A stretch of 46,257 nt of DNA from a bacterium. GTDB taxonomy: Bacteria > Planctomycetota > Phycisphaerae > Phycisphaerales > UBA1924. Each line of letters opens with the position of its first letter. Position 1 is the stretch's first letter. The translations under genes and the position numbers were made by a program. Location of the stretch: NCBI GenBank assembly GCA_024743075.1, contig JANSXG010000006.1, forward strand, positions 1 to 46,257, in the 5' to 3' direction. Under the pieces are notes generated by a model that worked only from the letters and a program-made list of their open reading frames with translations, did no database searches and was not told where the DNA came from. Below, piece after piece: positions 27,137 through 36,625 of the stretch.

Positions 27137-29443
27137 TCAGGCCACCCCCGGTCGAGCGGGCACGCCAACGGCGTCGGCGGATCGAACCTCCGCGTGGCTG
27201 AACAGGCGGGCCATCACCGCTTCAGCGCAGGCGAGGAAGAGGACCGCGAAGAGCAGGGGGAGGCTGATCGGTGAGCCGCTCGACGACCGCTGCAGCGCAC
27301 CCGCCACGCGATCGGGCTCAACCCACGCAACCGCCGCTTCGGTGTCTTCGCTCCCGCCGGAGACATCGGCCAGCCAGGTGCGTACGGCGTCAGCGCTCTG
27401 CACGGTGAGGTTCGACCCACGCGAGTCCGCGTTGACCGCGATCACGCCGCGCTGCCGGTCTACATCGTCGACGGCGATGAGCGTTCCTGACTTTCGAAGC
27501 GGACGGGCGGCGATGCCGGACGCGCCGACCTCGACTCCGGCGCTGTTCAGCGACTCTGATGCCGGGACGAGCCGAACCGCGCCGGCGGGTGCCGGCGGCG
27601 CGATGCCGGCGACCACGCTGCTTGCACCCGATGCGCGGCCGACGCCCTGGCGAACGAGTTCCTGCGTGAGCGGAACCATCAGCGGCATGAGCGGGAGGTT
27701 GGTCCAGCGCGCATCCGGCGGGCTCGCCATGAACACGATCAGTCCGCGATCGACCGAAGCCGATCCGCTTTCGGCTTGCGGGCGCTGCGCGACCAGCCAT
27801 GGCTCGATCTGACCCGTCGCGGGATCGCGAGCGTCGAGGATCCGTTCCGCACCGTTGGACAACTCTTCGAAGCGGAGCGACCGGGTGATCGTGATGTTGC
27901 GCGCCAATCGGGGCAGCTCGGCGTTGATCAGCGAGAGGATCGGCGAGTCGGCGTTCTCGCCGACGAGTTGGAGCGGCTGCTCCTGGCGATCGATCGCCTC
28001 GCGGCCGATACGCCATTCCAACCCGAATCGCTCCGTGATCTGGTCGGTCCACAGGTTGGCCATGTCCTCGCTGGGCGGCGTGACGACCAGCAACCCCCCG
28101 GAAGAAACGAACGAACCGATCGCACGCCAGCCATCCGCGGTCACGAGGTGCGGCTGGCAAAGGATAACGGCGTCCAGTCGCGACAACAGCGGGGCGTCGA
28201 TGGCTGTGGGGTTCGCGTCGATAGTCTCGATCGGCACGCCGATCTGGGGCTCGAGCGCGATTCGGAACCAGTCTGCGGGCTCGAGTTGGTCAACGGTCGG
28301 GCCGCGACCGAAGCGGCGCTGTGCGACAATGCCAACACGCAAAGCGTCCCGAAGCGCTATCGGGCGCCGAAACGTGTTGTCCGCTTCGACGGCATCACGA
28401 TCGATCTCGGCGATGAGCACGGCGGTCTGTCCTGCGCTCGAGTCGATGGCGGCGCGGATCGCACGCGTGTTGATCTGCACGCTGGCGCTCGCGCGCTCCT
28501 GACCGGGCCGCCAGCTCACGCTCGTCGTCATACCGAGACCCGCGGCGACCGATGTGGAATCGTCGGCTTCGCGGGGCGCGGCGACGCGGAGACGAACCGT
28601 GCTGGTCTGGGCCATCGCCAGCGCAGCGCCGGTGCGCTCGAGCACGATGCGGATCTGCTGCTGCTCGTCGATGGCCTCGTCGGGGTTGTCGCCCGCGAGC
28701 ACCACGCTCCTGAGCGGATCGACGCTGACGATCTGAACGTTCCCCGGCAGGGTCTCCGCGGGCTGGGTCGCGATCAGGCGGACGCCCGGGATTTCCGCGA
28801 GTATCGGCGAGAGCGGCGAACTGAGATCCGCCGAGCCGGCGCTGAAGTCGGAGATGACCATCGCAACGATCTCGTCGCTGTCCCGGTCCGCGCTCGCGAC
28901 GATGCGGAGTTGATCGAATGCGTTTCGCAGATCAGCGGAACTGTCGGTCGGCTCGATCGCGTCGACGAGCCGACGCACGGCGGCGATGTCCGCCGACGCG
29001 GGAACAACGACAGACTCCGCCGGTCCTCCGAGCGTGATCAGCCCGACGCGGTCGCCCTCTCCGAGCGAGCCGAGCGCTTCGCGGGCCGAGGCCTTGTGCT
29101 GCTCGAGCGCGGTGGTTGAGTCGATCCGCGCGCCGGAGGCGATGCTGTTATCGATGAGCAGGTACACGCTCCGGCCTCCCGCACCGCTGATCAGGCCCGA
29201 GGCCTCGAGCAGCGGGCGTCCCAACGCGAGCGCGAGCAGCGCGACGATCAGGCAGCGCGTCGCGAGCAGGATCCACTGCTGCAGACGAAGGCGCCGGCGC
29301 TGTTTGCGATAGGCCTCCATGAGGAATCGCATCGCGGCCCAGCGGACGGGCTTGCGCCGCTGTCGCATGAGCAGGTGGATGAGGATCGGGATGCTGACGG
29401 CGGCGAGGCCCGCTGCGAGCAATCCGGCGTTCAGGAACGTCAT
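27137..29443 (-). CDS. BatA-like N-terminal domain and VWA membrane protein
   Basis: The N-terminus (FLNAGLLAAGLAAVSIPILIHLL then RRKPVRWAAMRFLMEA) is the aerotolerance-regulator (BatA) N-terminal domain, with a second membrane helix at about 57-78. A VWA domain follows at about 92-260, but its MIDAS motif reads D98-N-S100-I-A102, so the second serine of DxSxS is lost. A GATase-like region (DAVILCQPHLVT, GSFVSSGGLLVVTPP) and a C-terminal helix (LPLLFAVLFLACAEAVMARLF) complete it. It starts 4 bases after the DUF58 gene. The tandem of two VWA proteins resembles the Bat operon. Confidence 0.85.
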   Translation of the reverse strand: MTFLNAGLLAAGLAAVSIPILIHLLMRQRRKPVRWAAMRFLMEAYRKQRRRLRLQQWILLATRCLIVALLALALGRPLLEASGLISGAGGRSVYLLIDNSIASGARIDSTTALEQHKASAREALGSLGEGDRVGLITLGGPAESVVVPASADIAAVRRLVDAIEPTDSSADLRNAFDQLRIVASADRDSDEIVAMVISDFSAGSADLSSPLSPILAEIPGVRLIATQPAETLPGNVQIVSVDPLRSVVLAGDNPDEAIDEQQQIRIVLERTGAALAMAQTSTVRLRVAAPREADDSTSVAAGLGMTTSVSWRPGQERASASVQINTRAIRAAIDSSAGQTAVLIAEIDRDAVEADNTFRRPIALRDALRVGIVAQRRFGRGPTVDQLEPADWFRIALEPQIGVPIETIDANPTAIDAPLLSRLDAVILCQPHLVTADGWRAIGSFVSSGGLLVVTPPSEDMANLWTDQITERFGLEWRIGREAIDRQEQPLQLVGENADSPILSLINAELPRLARNITITRSLRFEELSNGAERILDARDPATGQIEPWLVAQRPQAESGSASVDRGLIVFMASPPDARWTNLPLMPLMVPLTQELVRQGVGRASGASSVVAGIAPPAPAGAVRLVPASESLNSAGVEVGASGIAARPLRKSGTLIAVDDVDRQRGVIAVNADSRGSNLTVQSADAVRTWLADVSGGSEDTEAAVAWVEPDRVAGALQRSSSGSPISLPLLFAVLFLACAEAVMARLFSHAEVRSADAVGVPARPGVA

Positions 29444-29447
29444 GGCG

Positions 29448-30461
29448 TCACCCGCTCTTCCGTCGTTTCATGATGGAATTGCGTCGGGCCATGAACGCCG
29501 CGAGCGGCGGTCCGAGCCAGTTGTTGGTCATCACGCGATGGATGTCGAACCCGAAACCGCGGACCGCGCGGTCCAGCGCGGTCGAGTGTTCCTTGAACGC
29601 TTCGAGATAGCCCTGACGGACCGCACGCGGGTCGATGCGCACGCGCGGTTCGCCCTCGAACCCTTCGAAGGGCGCGGCGTTGTCGAGCGCGAAGTTCACT
29701 TCCTGCTCGTCGAGGATCTGGAACAGGATCGCGTCGTGCCGGCGATGTTTGATCCGTGCGAGCGCGGTCCGGATGTGTTCGGGGTCCGCGAAGAAGTCGC
29801 TGATGATCGCGATGATGCAGCGGTTGTTCAGTTTGGCGAGCGTCTGATCGATGACGCGTCCGAAGTCCGTCGGTCGATCGACCGGGTGAGTCGCGAGCGT
29901 CGAGACGATCCGGCGCCACTGGCCCTGGCTGGACCCGCGATCGACCGCGTCGACGAGCGCGTCGGCGAACATCCCGAGCCCGACCCGGTCGGACTGGCGC
30001 AGGGCCATAAAGCTGATCGCCGCCGCGGTGGCGGTGGCGTGGTCGAACTTGGTCCACGTCGATCGTCCGTCGTGGCTGGTCTTCTGACCCGTGCTCGACG
30101 CGCTCGAGTACGAGCGGCTGCCGAAGTCCATGGATCCCGACGAGTCCACGAGCAGAACGAGGTCGAGGTTGGTCTCCTGCTCGTACTGCTTGAGATGCAG
30201 CTTGTCCGAGCGCCCGTAGACCTTCCAGTCGAGGTGGCGGAGATCGTCACCCGGGACGTAAGGGCGGTGCTGGGCGAACTCGACGGAGAAGCCGTGGTAG
30301 GGCGAGCGGTGCATGCCGCTCATCACGCCTTCGACGATCATCTTTGCGCGGAGTTCGAGCGTCCCGAGGCGTGCGAGCGTCTGCGGGTGCAGAAAGACCG
30401 TCGGATCGACCGCCTGCGCGGGGTTCGGTGACGACGGCATGGACTGCTCCGGGGAAGCCAT
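29448..30461 (-). CDS. DUF58 domain-containing protein (VWA-like)
   Basis: DUF58 proteins are cytoplasmic VWA-type partners of MoxR AAA+ ATPases. The family signature HRPYVPGDDLRHLDWKVYGR is at about 65-84, and a complete MIDAS motif D106-S-S108-G-S110 follows. ATG 30461 gives 337 aa; an in-frame ATG at 30440 has GGAG 7 bases ahead and may be the true start. The next gene begins 4 bases after the stop. The moxR gene lies upstream in the same direction, with a 357-base gap that holds an opposite-strand frame. Confidence 0.92.
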   Translation of the reverse strand: MASPEQSMPSSPNPAQAVDPTVFLHPQTLARLGTLELRAKMIVEGVMSGMHRSPYHGFSVEFAQHRPYVPGDDLRHLDWKVYGRSDKLHLKQYEQETNLDLVLLVDSSGSMDFGSRSYSSASSTGQKTSHDGRSTWTKFDHATATAAAISFMALRQSDRVGLGMFADALVDAVDRGSSQGQWRRIVSTLATHPVDRPTDFGRVIDQTLAKLNNRCIIAIISDFFADPEHIRTALARIKHRRHDAILFQILDEQEVNFALDNAAPFEGFEGEPRVRIDPRAVRQGYLEAFKEHSTALDRAVRGFGFDIHRVMTNNWLGPPLAAFMARRNSIMKRRKSG

Positions 30462-30818
30462 CGGTCGATCAGCGCTCCGATTTTCGTGGGGTCGAGAAGA
30501 CGGGACTGTGCCAGAATGAGCGTGTGCACCGCTTCGTGCCCAACCGATGGTGGCTGATGGCGTTCGCCGCGACAGCGCTGTCGTCCGGCGCGCTGTGGCT
30601 TGCGCAGGGCCGATCGCTGTTCAGCGTCGAGCCCGGTACCCGGTCGCAGCGGGATGCACCGCTCGACGACTTGTTCGCGCCGACGGGTGTCCTGGACGGG
30701 TTGGGCAGAGTGGATGGCATCGGTCGCGGGTTTCGTCTCGGGCTGCTTCCGTCGGGTTTCGGGCTCGGCCTGATCAGCGTGTCGACGCTGCTGTGTCTCG
30801 TCGCGCTCGCGTGGCTGA

Positions 30819-31901
<1,083 letters not shown>

Positions 31902-31967
31902 GGCGAGGCCTCTCTCGGGCTGGGAGTCGGTTGAGCGACGATCGGATCGAACCCGAACCGCCTCCGG

Positions 31968-31973
31968 ATCATA
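31968..31973 (-). promoter_or_regulatory. possible -10 element of the moxR cluster
   Basis: TATGAT read on the minus strand matches the TATAAT consensus in five of six positions. It would give a leader of about 60 bases before the moxR start at 31901. No clear -35 is seen. Confidence 0.35.
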
Positions 31974-32033
31974 CCGGTCCCGATCCACACGGTTGTCCGC
32001 TCCGACAGTCTCTCCACGGGCCAGAAGCGGCCA

Positions 32034-32039
32034 TACCAT
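32034..32039 (+). promoter_or_regulatory. -10 element of mutM (leaderless)
   Basis: TACCAT ends 6 bases before the mutM ATG at 32046, and no Shine-Dalgarno sequence precedes the start. The predicted transcription start coincides with the A of the ATG. Confidence 0.45.
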
Positions 32040-32045
32040 CGGCCG

Positions 32046-32957
32046 ATGCCAGAACTCCCGGAGGTCGAACAGGTCAGCAGAACCATCGCGAAGCGAGCGG
32101 TCGGATGCCGTGTGGTCGGCGTGACCGTTCATCGGCGAGATGTCGTCACCGGTCCGGAAGATCCGATCGGCGGCTGGAGCCGGGCCCCGGCCGACCGGCG
32201 CGACGCCCCCAAGCCGCGTGTGGACAAGCGATTCCTGCTCGAAGGGAGCGTGATCGAGCAGGTCGCTCGTCGCGGCAAACAGCTCGCGATCTTCGGCGAC
32301 CGCGCATCGACCGGCATTCACCTCGGCATGACCGGACAATTCCTCTTCCGCGCGCCAGGCGAGCGACTCCGCCGGCGCGACCATGTGCACGTGACTTGGC
32401 GAGTGGAAACGCCCGATGGGCGGCCGGCGGGTCGACTCGTCTTTCGGGATCCGCGCCGCTTTGGCTCTGTTTCTGCCCATCAAAGCCGCGAGGAACTGGT
32501 TCGGACCCGCTGGGACGCTCTTGGACCGGACGCCCTGACGGTCTCGGCGGACGAGCTGCGCGAGCGGTTGCGACCGAAGCTTCGGTCGAATGCGACGGTT
32601 CGCAATGTGAAAGCCGCCCTTCTGGATCAGGCGACTCTGGCGGGCGTGGGGAACATCTACGCCGACGAATCGCTGTTCCGGGCCGGGATTCTGCCGGCCC
32701 GTCGCGTCGATCGGCTCTCGGGCGACGAAATCAGGCGGCTCGCCGCTTCGATCCGGACGGTGCTTCAGGAGGCCGTGGACTCGGGCGGTTCAACCCTGCG
32801 GGACTATGTGGACGCCGAGGGCGTCTCGGGTTCGTTCCAGCTCAGGCACCGCGTCTACGGGCGATCAGGCTGTTTGTGCATAACCTGTGGGGAGACACTG
32901 GTCGGTGACTTGGTGGCCCAGCGTACGACGGTGTGGTGTCCCCGCTGCCAGCGTTAA
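32046..32957 (+). CDS. mutM: formamidopyrimidine-DNA glycosylase
   Basis: This is a base-excision repair glycosylase/AP lyase for 8-oxoguanine and formamidopyrimidines. The mature N-terminus PELPEVE supplies the catalytic Pro and Glu. The lysine of the ARRGKQLAIF segment, the H2TH region (QATLAGVGNIYADESLF) and the C-terminal zinc finger (CLCITCGETL...VWCPRCQ) are all present. The length of 303 aa is slightly longer than usual because of insertions around residues 40-60. It faces dnaA across the candidate origin. One DnaA-box-like 9-mer (32875-32883) lies inside its zinc-finger codons. Confidence 0.95.
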   Translation: MPELPEVEQVSRTIAKRAVGCRVVGVTVHRRDVVTGPEDPIGGWSRAPADRRDAPKPRVDKRFLLEGSVIEQVARRGKQLAIFGDRASTGIHLGMTGQFLFRAPGERLRRRDHVHVTWRVETPDGRPAGRLVFRDPRRFGSVSAHQSREELVRTRWDALGPDALTVSADELRERLRPKLRSNATVRNVKAALLDQATLAGVGNIYADESLFRAGILPARRVDRLSGDEIRRLAASIRTVLQEAVDSGGSTLRDYVDAEGVSGSFQLRHRVYGRSGCLCITCGETLVGDLVAQRTTVWCPRCQR

Positions 32958-33039
32958 GCCCAGATGAAGGCGGGTTCATGGTCCGAACTTATGCACATTT
33001 CCAATCGAACGGATTCCGGGTCGATTCGCTCCGTGCCAG

Positions 33040-33264
33040 AGTTGTCCGGAGCCAAGCACAAGTGTCGGGTCAGGCGATCGGGTCTTTCCAACCCCTCTGT
33101 TCTATTTCTCTTCTCCGTCCCTCTCTTGTCCCTGTCAGTTCGTGGACACCATCCATACAATGGGCGCAAGTTACTTCCGCATAAACACTTATCGATTTTC
33201 CACAAAGCCGAACAAGTTGTCGGAAGAATGTCGGCCGGTGTTGGAGTTGTCGTGCGAGTTGTCG
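33040..33264 (+). repeat. repeated AGTTGTC motifs in the origin region
   Basis: AGTTGTCG occurs at 33215-33222, 33245-33252 and 33257-33264, and AGTTGTCC at 33040-33047. Three copies fall within 50 bases beside a DnaA-box candidate. They could be binding sites of an origin factor or weak DnaA sites. Confidence 0.5.
33084..33138 (+). other. polypyrimidine tract in the origin region
   Basis: About 55 bases are almost entirely C and T on the plus strand, with clusters such as TATTTCTCTTCTCC. This is unusual in the window and could mark an easily melted or strand-biased DNA-unwinding element. Confidence 0.5.
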
Positions 33265-33493
33265 CTCGGCGCGAGGGGGTTTGGCGGCAGGGATCGCGGC
33301 GATACAGACATGCGCCCGATTACGGCGCTTTCTTCACACCTTTTCCACAGATCGCGCGACAAGCTCTCGGCTTGCCCTATCTTCACAGAGGTTGTGTGCT
33401 GCCGCACCCGGTCCGGCCGCGCTGCAGAATGTGGATAAGCCGAGGAAATCGTCGAAATCCTGCGGTGTGATCGGGATCTCTGGAGATTCGCAG

Positions 33494-34942
33494 TCAGGCG
33501 CCGGCGGCGAAGTGACGTTCCAGTGAGTCGATGACGCGGTCGAGCTCGGCATCGAGGTCGCGCTGCTTCTCGATCGTCTTGACGGCGTGCATGACGGTGG
33601 TGTGGTCGCGTCCGCCGAAGTACCCGCCGATCTCTTCGAGGGAGTATCGCGTGTGCCGTCGGGCGAGGTACATGCAGACCTGGCGGGGACGGGCGATCGA
33701 TTTCTGGCGCCGCTTGGACTGCAGGTCGGTGAGTTTGACGCCGTAGTGGCCGACGACGGCGTCGATGATGCCCGTGATGGTGATCTCGGGCTTCACCTCG
33801 GCGATGGAGCCCTCGAGGGCGATGCGGGCCAGATCGGTGTCCACCGGGCGCCGGTCGGCGAGGTGCTGCATCTGGACACGGGTGATGGCGCCCTCGATTT
33901 CCCGGATGTTCGTGGTGATCTTGCCGGCGATGTAGCACGCAACCGACTCGTCGAGTTTGAGGCCCCGGATCATGGCCTTGCGCTTGGCGATCTGGACGCG
34001 GGTCTCGTAGGAGGGGGGCTTGATGTCGACGACGAGGCCGGACTGGAAGCGGCTGACGAGGCGTGCTTCAAGATGGGGTATCTCGTGCGGGGCGGCGTCG
34101 GACGAAAGGATGATCTGGCGTCCGTTCTGGTACAGGGCGTTGAAGGTGTGGAAGAACTCTTCCTGAGTCCGTTCGCGTTCGGCGAGGAAGTGGATGTCGT
34201 CGATGACCAGGACGTCCACATCGCGGAAGCGGTGGCGGAAGTCGATCATCTGATTGGCTTCGACGGCCTGGAAGAACTCGGTCGAGAAGGCCTCACAGGA
34301 CACGTAGTGGATCTTGGGCGTCCGCTCGCGATCGAGCATGCGCAGGCAGATCGCCTGGAGCAGGTGGCTTTTCCCGAGCCCCACCCCGCCGTGGATGAAC
34401 AGCGGGTTGTACGCGGCTCCGGGGGCTTCAGCGACCGCTTTGGAGGCAGCGAGGGCCAGGCGGTTCTCCGGGCCCTCGACGAAGTTCTCGAACGACGAGT
34501 CGGGGTTGATGACGAGCGAGTCGTTGTACGGACGCTCGGTATTGGAGTCTCGCAGCGTCGGGCGATGGACCGGGCGGGGCTGACGGGAAGCGCTGGGGGG
34601 CATGACGTCGGACGCGTCCAGAGGTTGAGCGCTCGTGCTCTGCGACCCGTTCATGGAACTGAGCGGGCGACCCGGCGCGGAGTGCTCGGGTTCTTCGTTG
34701 GGTCCGAGGAATCGAACAGAAAGCAACCGACCGGTGACCGACTGCAGGGCCTCGGAAAAGTCCTCGGAGCAGTTGCGCTGCAGGTAACGGTTATGGATGT
34801 CGGAGGTCGTACGGACGCTGAGCACGCCGCCGTGGGTTCCGAGAGGCTGGAGATCATTGAACCACTGACGGCACTTGTCCGGGTGGTGCGCGGTCATGTA
34901 GCCGAGCACATCCGTCCAGACCGTGTGGTCGGGGTTCGTCAT
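33494..34942 (-). CDS. dnaA: chromosomal replication initiator protein DnaA
   Basis: DnaA binds oriC and opens it. Domain I is at about 1-80, followed by a disordered Pro/Ser-rich linker (about 85-145). The AAA+ domain has Walker A G185-S192 (GGVGLGKS) and Walker B VLVIDDIHF with D248/D249. The DNA-binding domain IV carries the signature YSLEEIGGYFGGRDHTTVMHA. The length of 482 aa is normal. The ATG at 34942 is supported by the domain I start. The promoter lies about 175 bases upstream. Confidence 0.97.
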   Translation of the reverse strand: MTNPDHTVWTDVLGYMTAHHPDKCRQWFNDLQPLGTHGGVLSVRTTSDIHNRYLQRNCSEDFSEALQSVTGRLLSVRFLGPNEEPEHSAPGRPLSSMNGSQSTSAQPLDASDVMPPSASRQPRPVHRPTLRDSNTERPYNDSLVINPDSSFENFVEGPENRLALAASKAVAEAPGAAYNPLFIHGGVGLGKSHLLQAICLRMLDRERTPKIHYVSCEAFSTEFFQAVEANQMIDFRHRFRDVDVLVIDDIHFLAERERTQEEFFHTFNALYQNGRQIILSSDAAPHEIPHLEARLVSRFQSGLVVDIKPPSYETRVQIAKRKAMIRGLKLDESVACYIAGKITTNIREIEGAITRVQMQHLADRRPVDTDLARIALEGSIAEVKPEITITGIIDAVVGHYGVKLTDLQSKRRQKSIARPRQVCMYLARRHTRYSLEEIGGYFGGRDHTTVMHAVKTIEKQRDLDAELDRVIDSLERHFAAGA

Positions 34943-35094
34943 CGAACAGCGCCTTTCACGGGCCGGTCGGGGCCCGGTGCAGCGGTGAGGTCAGCGTCCA
35001 CATTTCCGTCGATCCCTCGTGCGCAGAACTCCGGCGAACTTCACGGTTGCCACACCGGGCCGAAGAGCGTTGAGGGACTTTGGGAAATCCACCA

Positions 35095-35118
35095 GTCCCG
35101 GGCGCGAGCGCTCGGGAC
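35095..35118. promoter_or_regulatory. inverted repeat at the predicted dnaA transcription start
   Basis: GTCCCGGGCGC and GCGCTCGGGAC are 11-base arms separated by GA, with one mismatch that becomes a G-U pair in RNA. The element covers the predicted +1 of dnaA. It could be an operator or a 5'-terminal mRNA hairpin. Confidence 0.5.
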
Positions 35119-35123
35119 CGCGA

Positions 35124-35153
35124 AAATTACAGACGCGCGACGCGCGCTGTCAA
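35124..35153 (-). promoter_or_regulatory. sigma70 promoter of dnaA
   Basis: On the minus strand a perfect TTGACA (35153 down to 35148) is followed by an 18-base spacer and TAATTT (35129 down to 35124). Transcription should start near 35117, leaving a leader of about 175 bases. It is the strongest consensus promoter in the window. Confidence 0.7.
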
Positions 35154-35203
35154 CAGGAGAGATTGTGATTCGCGATCGTGCCGAGAAAAACAGAGCGCTT
35201 TGA

Positions 35204-36130
35204 TCAGGTGGCGCGTGCGTGTTCGAGTTTCTCCGCTTCCGCGACCTGCTGCTCGTAGCGCGCGCGGTTTGCTCGAAAGTCCATGAGAAATTCGACTTTC
35301 TCTGCGAGTTCCGGCTTGACAGCCTGCCGAAGTTGTTTTCGAGCCTGCGCGATGTTGGAACGGCGCGACAGGTGGATGAGGACCAACTTCTGGCACTGCA
35401 GGACCGGGAGCCACTCGATGATATGGCTCAGGTGAAGGTGTTTACCTATTCTCGCGCGATCGCCGTGATCCGGTTCCACAAACGTGCATTCGGCGATCAC
35501 GATCTGCGACTTGCGCACATCTTCGCGCAGCATCGACGCGCCGGGTGCCGTGTCGCTCAGGTAGGAAACAAGGGGAACTTCGAGCGTCCGGGTGATCTGT
35601 TCGCCACGATCTTTGAGTTCGCGCAGCTTTTCCTGCGGCAGTCCGACGAGGTCTTCACGGAGCTTCGATCGCTTCTCCACGATGCAGTACCCGGAAGCGG
35701 GGGAGGTGTGTTCCAGATCGAAGATGCGGAGATGCGTGTTGTTCTTGATCTCGATGGACTGCTCGGGATCGAGCGCGATGAGTTCGTAGGGCATCTTCTG
35801 GCCCTCGAGGTCGCGATAGCCCTTGAGCATGGTCTCGATGGCGGGCGCTATGGCGGTCGAGCAGACGATCGTGCCGGGACCCATGCCCTGGAAATTGCGC
35901 TGGCTGCACCAGTACGCGAGACCGCCGATGTGGTCCATATGCCCGTGTGAGATGGCGAGGAACTTCGACGCGAGCGACGCTCTGGGGCAGTTGCCCATGT
36001 CGAAGCAGATGTCGAGTTCGGGCACCATGACGCAGGTCTGTTCACCGGCGACGGAAGTGCCCTGGACGCGGAATGGCGGGATGAGAAGGAATCCGAGTCC
36101 GCTCTCGCGGGGCGGGGGCTTGGGAAGCAT
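35204..36130 (-). CDS. RNase Z-like metallo-beta-lactamase-fold hydrolase
   Basis: The 308-aa protein carries the zinc motif SHGHMDH (H62, H64, D66, H67), further metal-binding segments (YLSDTAPG, ECTFVEPDH and HLHLSHI) and a late histidine in LIHLSRR. This order matches RNase Z/ElaC-type proteins, which trim the 3' ends of tRNA precursors. Sequence outside the motifs is divergent, so a tRNase Z role is likely but not certain. GGAG stands 7 bases before the ATG at 36130. It is divergent from gatC. Confidence 0.78.
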   Translation of the reverse strand: MLPKPPPRESGLGFLLIPPFRVQGTSVAGEQTCVMVPELDICFDMGNCPRASLASKFLAISHGHMDHIGGLAYWCSQRNFQGMGPGTIVCSTAIAPAIETMLKGYRDLEGQKMPYELIALDPEQSIEIKNNTHLRIFDLEHTSPASGYCIVEKRSKLREDLVGLPQEKLRELKDRGEQITRTLEVPLVSYLSDTAPGASMLREDVRKSQIVIAECTFVEPDHGDRARIGKHLHLSHIIEWLPVLQCQKLVLIHLSRRSNIAQARKQLRQAVKPELAEKVEFLMDFRANRARYEQQVAEAEKLEHARAT

Positions 36131-36263
36131 CGGGAAACTCCATACAACGGGCTTTCGCCCGGCGCGGGGGTCGGTTTCAGGCGGCGCCGTGTGCCGCGGC
36201 CGGTCATGCTAACGCGGATCGATTGAGGGAGCGCGATCCGTCGCGAAGTACGAGCGTCGCGGC

Positions 36264-36269
36264 TATTCT
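36264..36269 (+). promoter_or_regulatory. -10 element of gatC (leaderless)
   Basis: TATTCT ends 8 bases before the gatC ATG at 36278, and no Shine-Dalgarno sequence is present. A CGTCGCG direct repeat (36239-36245 and 36255-36261) lies just upstream with a 16-base period. Confidence 0.45.
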
Positions 36270-36277
36270 CGGTCTCG

Positions 36278-36625
36278 ATGTCGAACGGGATTGAACCCTC
36301 ATCTCTGGACGGATCGGCCATCAGCGCAGACGGAGTGCGCCGCGTGGCGCGTTTGGCGCGCCTTATGCCGACCGACGAGCAGGTCGAACGGTACCGGCGG
36401 GAACTCGGCGATGTGCTCGCCTGGGCCTCGGCTCTCAAGGAGGTGGACGCGGAGGGTTTGCGACCGATGGCGGCTCCCGCGGACGCGGAAAGTCACCCTC
36501 AAGTGCGGCTCGACCCGGACGTGCCCGGCGTCATGCTCGACCGTTCCAAGATCGATGGGATCGGGCCGATGGTCGACGACGGCTTCTTCGTCGTCCCGAA
36601 GGTGTTCGGCGACGGGGGAGCGTGA
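36278..36625 (+). CDS. gatC: aspartyl/glutamyl-tRNA amidotransferase subunit C
   Basis: GatC is the small chaperone-like subunit of the GatCAB complex, which converts Glu-tRNA-Gln or Asp-tRNA-Asn to the amide forms. The family pattern VRRVARLARLMPTDEQVERY...ELGDVLAWASALKEVDAEGLRPM is clear, and the C-terminal segment that wraps GatA (DDGFFVVPKVF) is present. The length of 115 aa is typical with a short extra N-terminus. Its stop overlaps the gatA GTG by 4 bases. Confidence 0.93.
   Translation: MSNGIEPSSLDGSAISADGVRRVARLARLMPTDEQVERYRRELGDVLAWASALKEVDAEGLRPMAAPADAESHPQVRLDPDVPGVMLDRSKIDGIGPMVDDGFFVVPKVFGDGGA

Larger units (their letters stand above)
32958..33493. other. oriC: candidate chromosomal replication origin (oriC)
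   Basis: This is the 536-base non-coding region between the convergent ends of mutM and dnaA. It holds DnaA-box candidates on both strands. TGTGGATAA (33430-33438) is a perfect box on the minus strand. TTATGCACA (32989-32997) fits TTATNCACA. TTTTCCACA occurs twice (33196-33204 and 33341-33349). A further TTATGCACA in reverse orientation lies at 32875-32883 inside mutM. The region is visibly less GC-rich than its neighbours, has a pyrimidine tract at 33084-33138 and repeated AGTTGTC motifs. Small frames in it have no coding character. oriC next to dnaA is the common bacterial arrangement, so the call is likely but not proven. Confidence 0.7.

Noticed and set aside
32964-33470. Open frames of up to 168 aa in the mutM-dnaA gap
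   Set aside because: They lack ribosome-binding sites, domains and GC-rich third positions, and overlap DnaA boxes. The region is better read as non-coding.
33587-35203. 538-aa plus-strand open frame opposite dnaA
   Set aside because: Its composition is Gly/Asp/Val/Glu-rich with no domain, and it is an exact shadow of dnaA.
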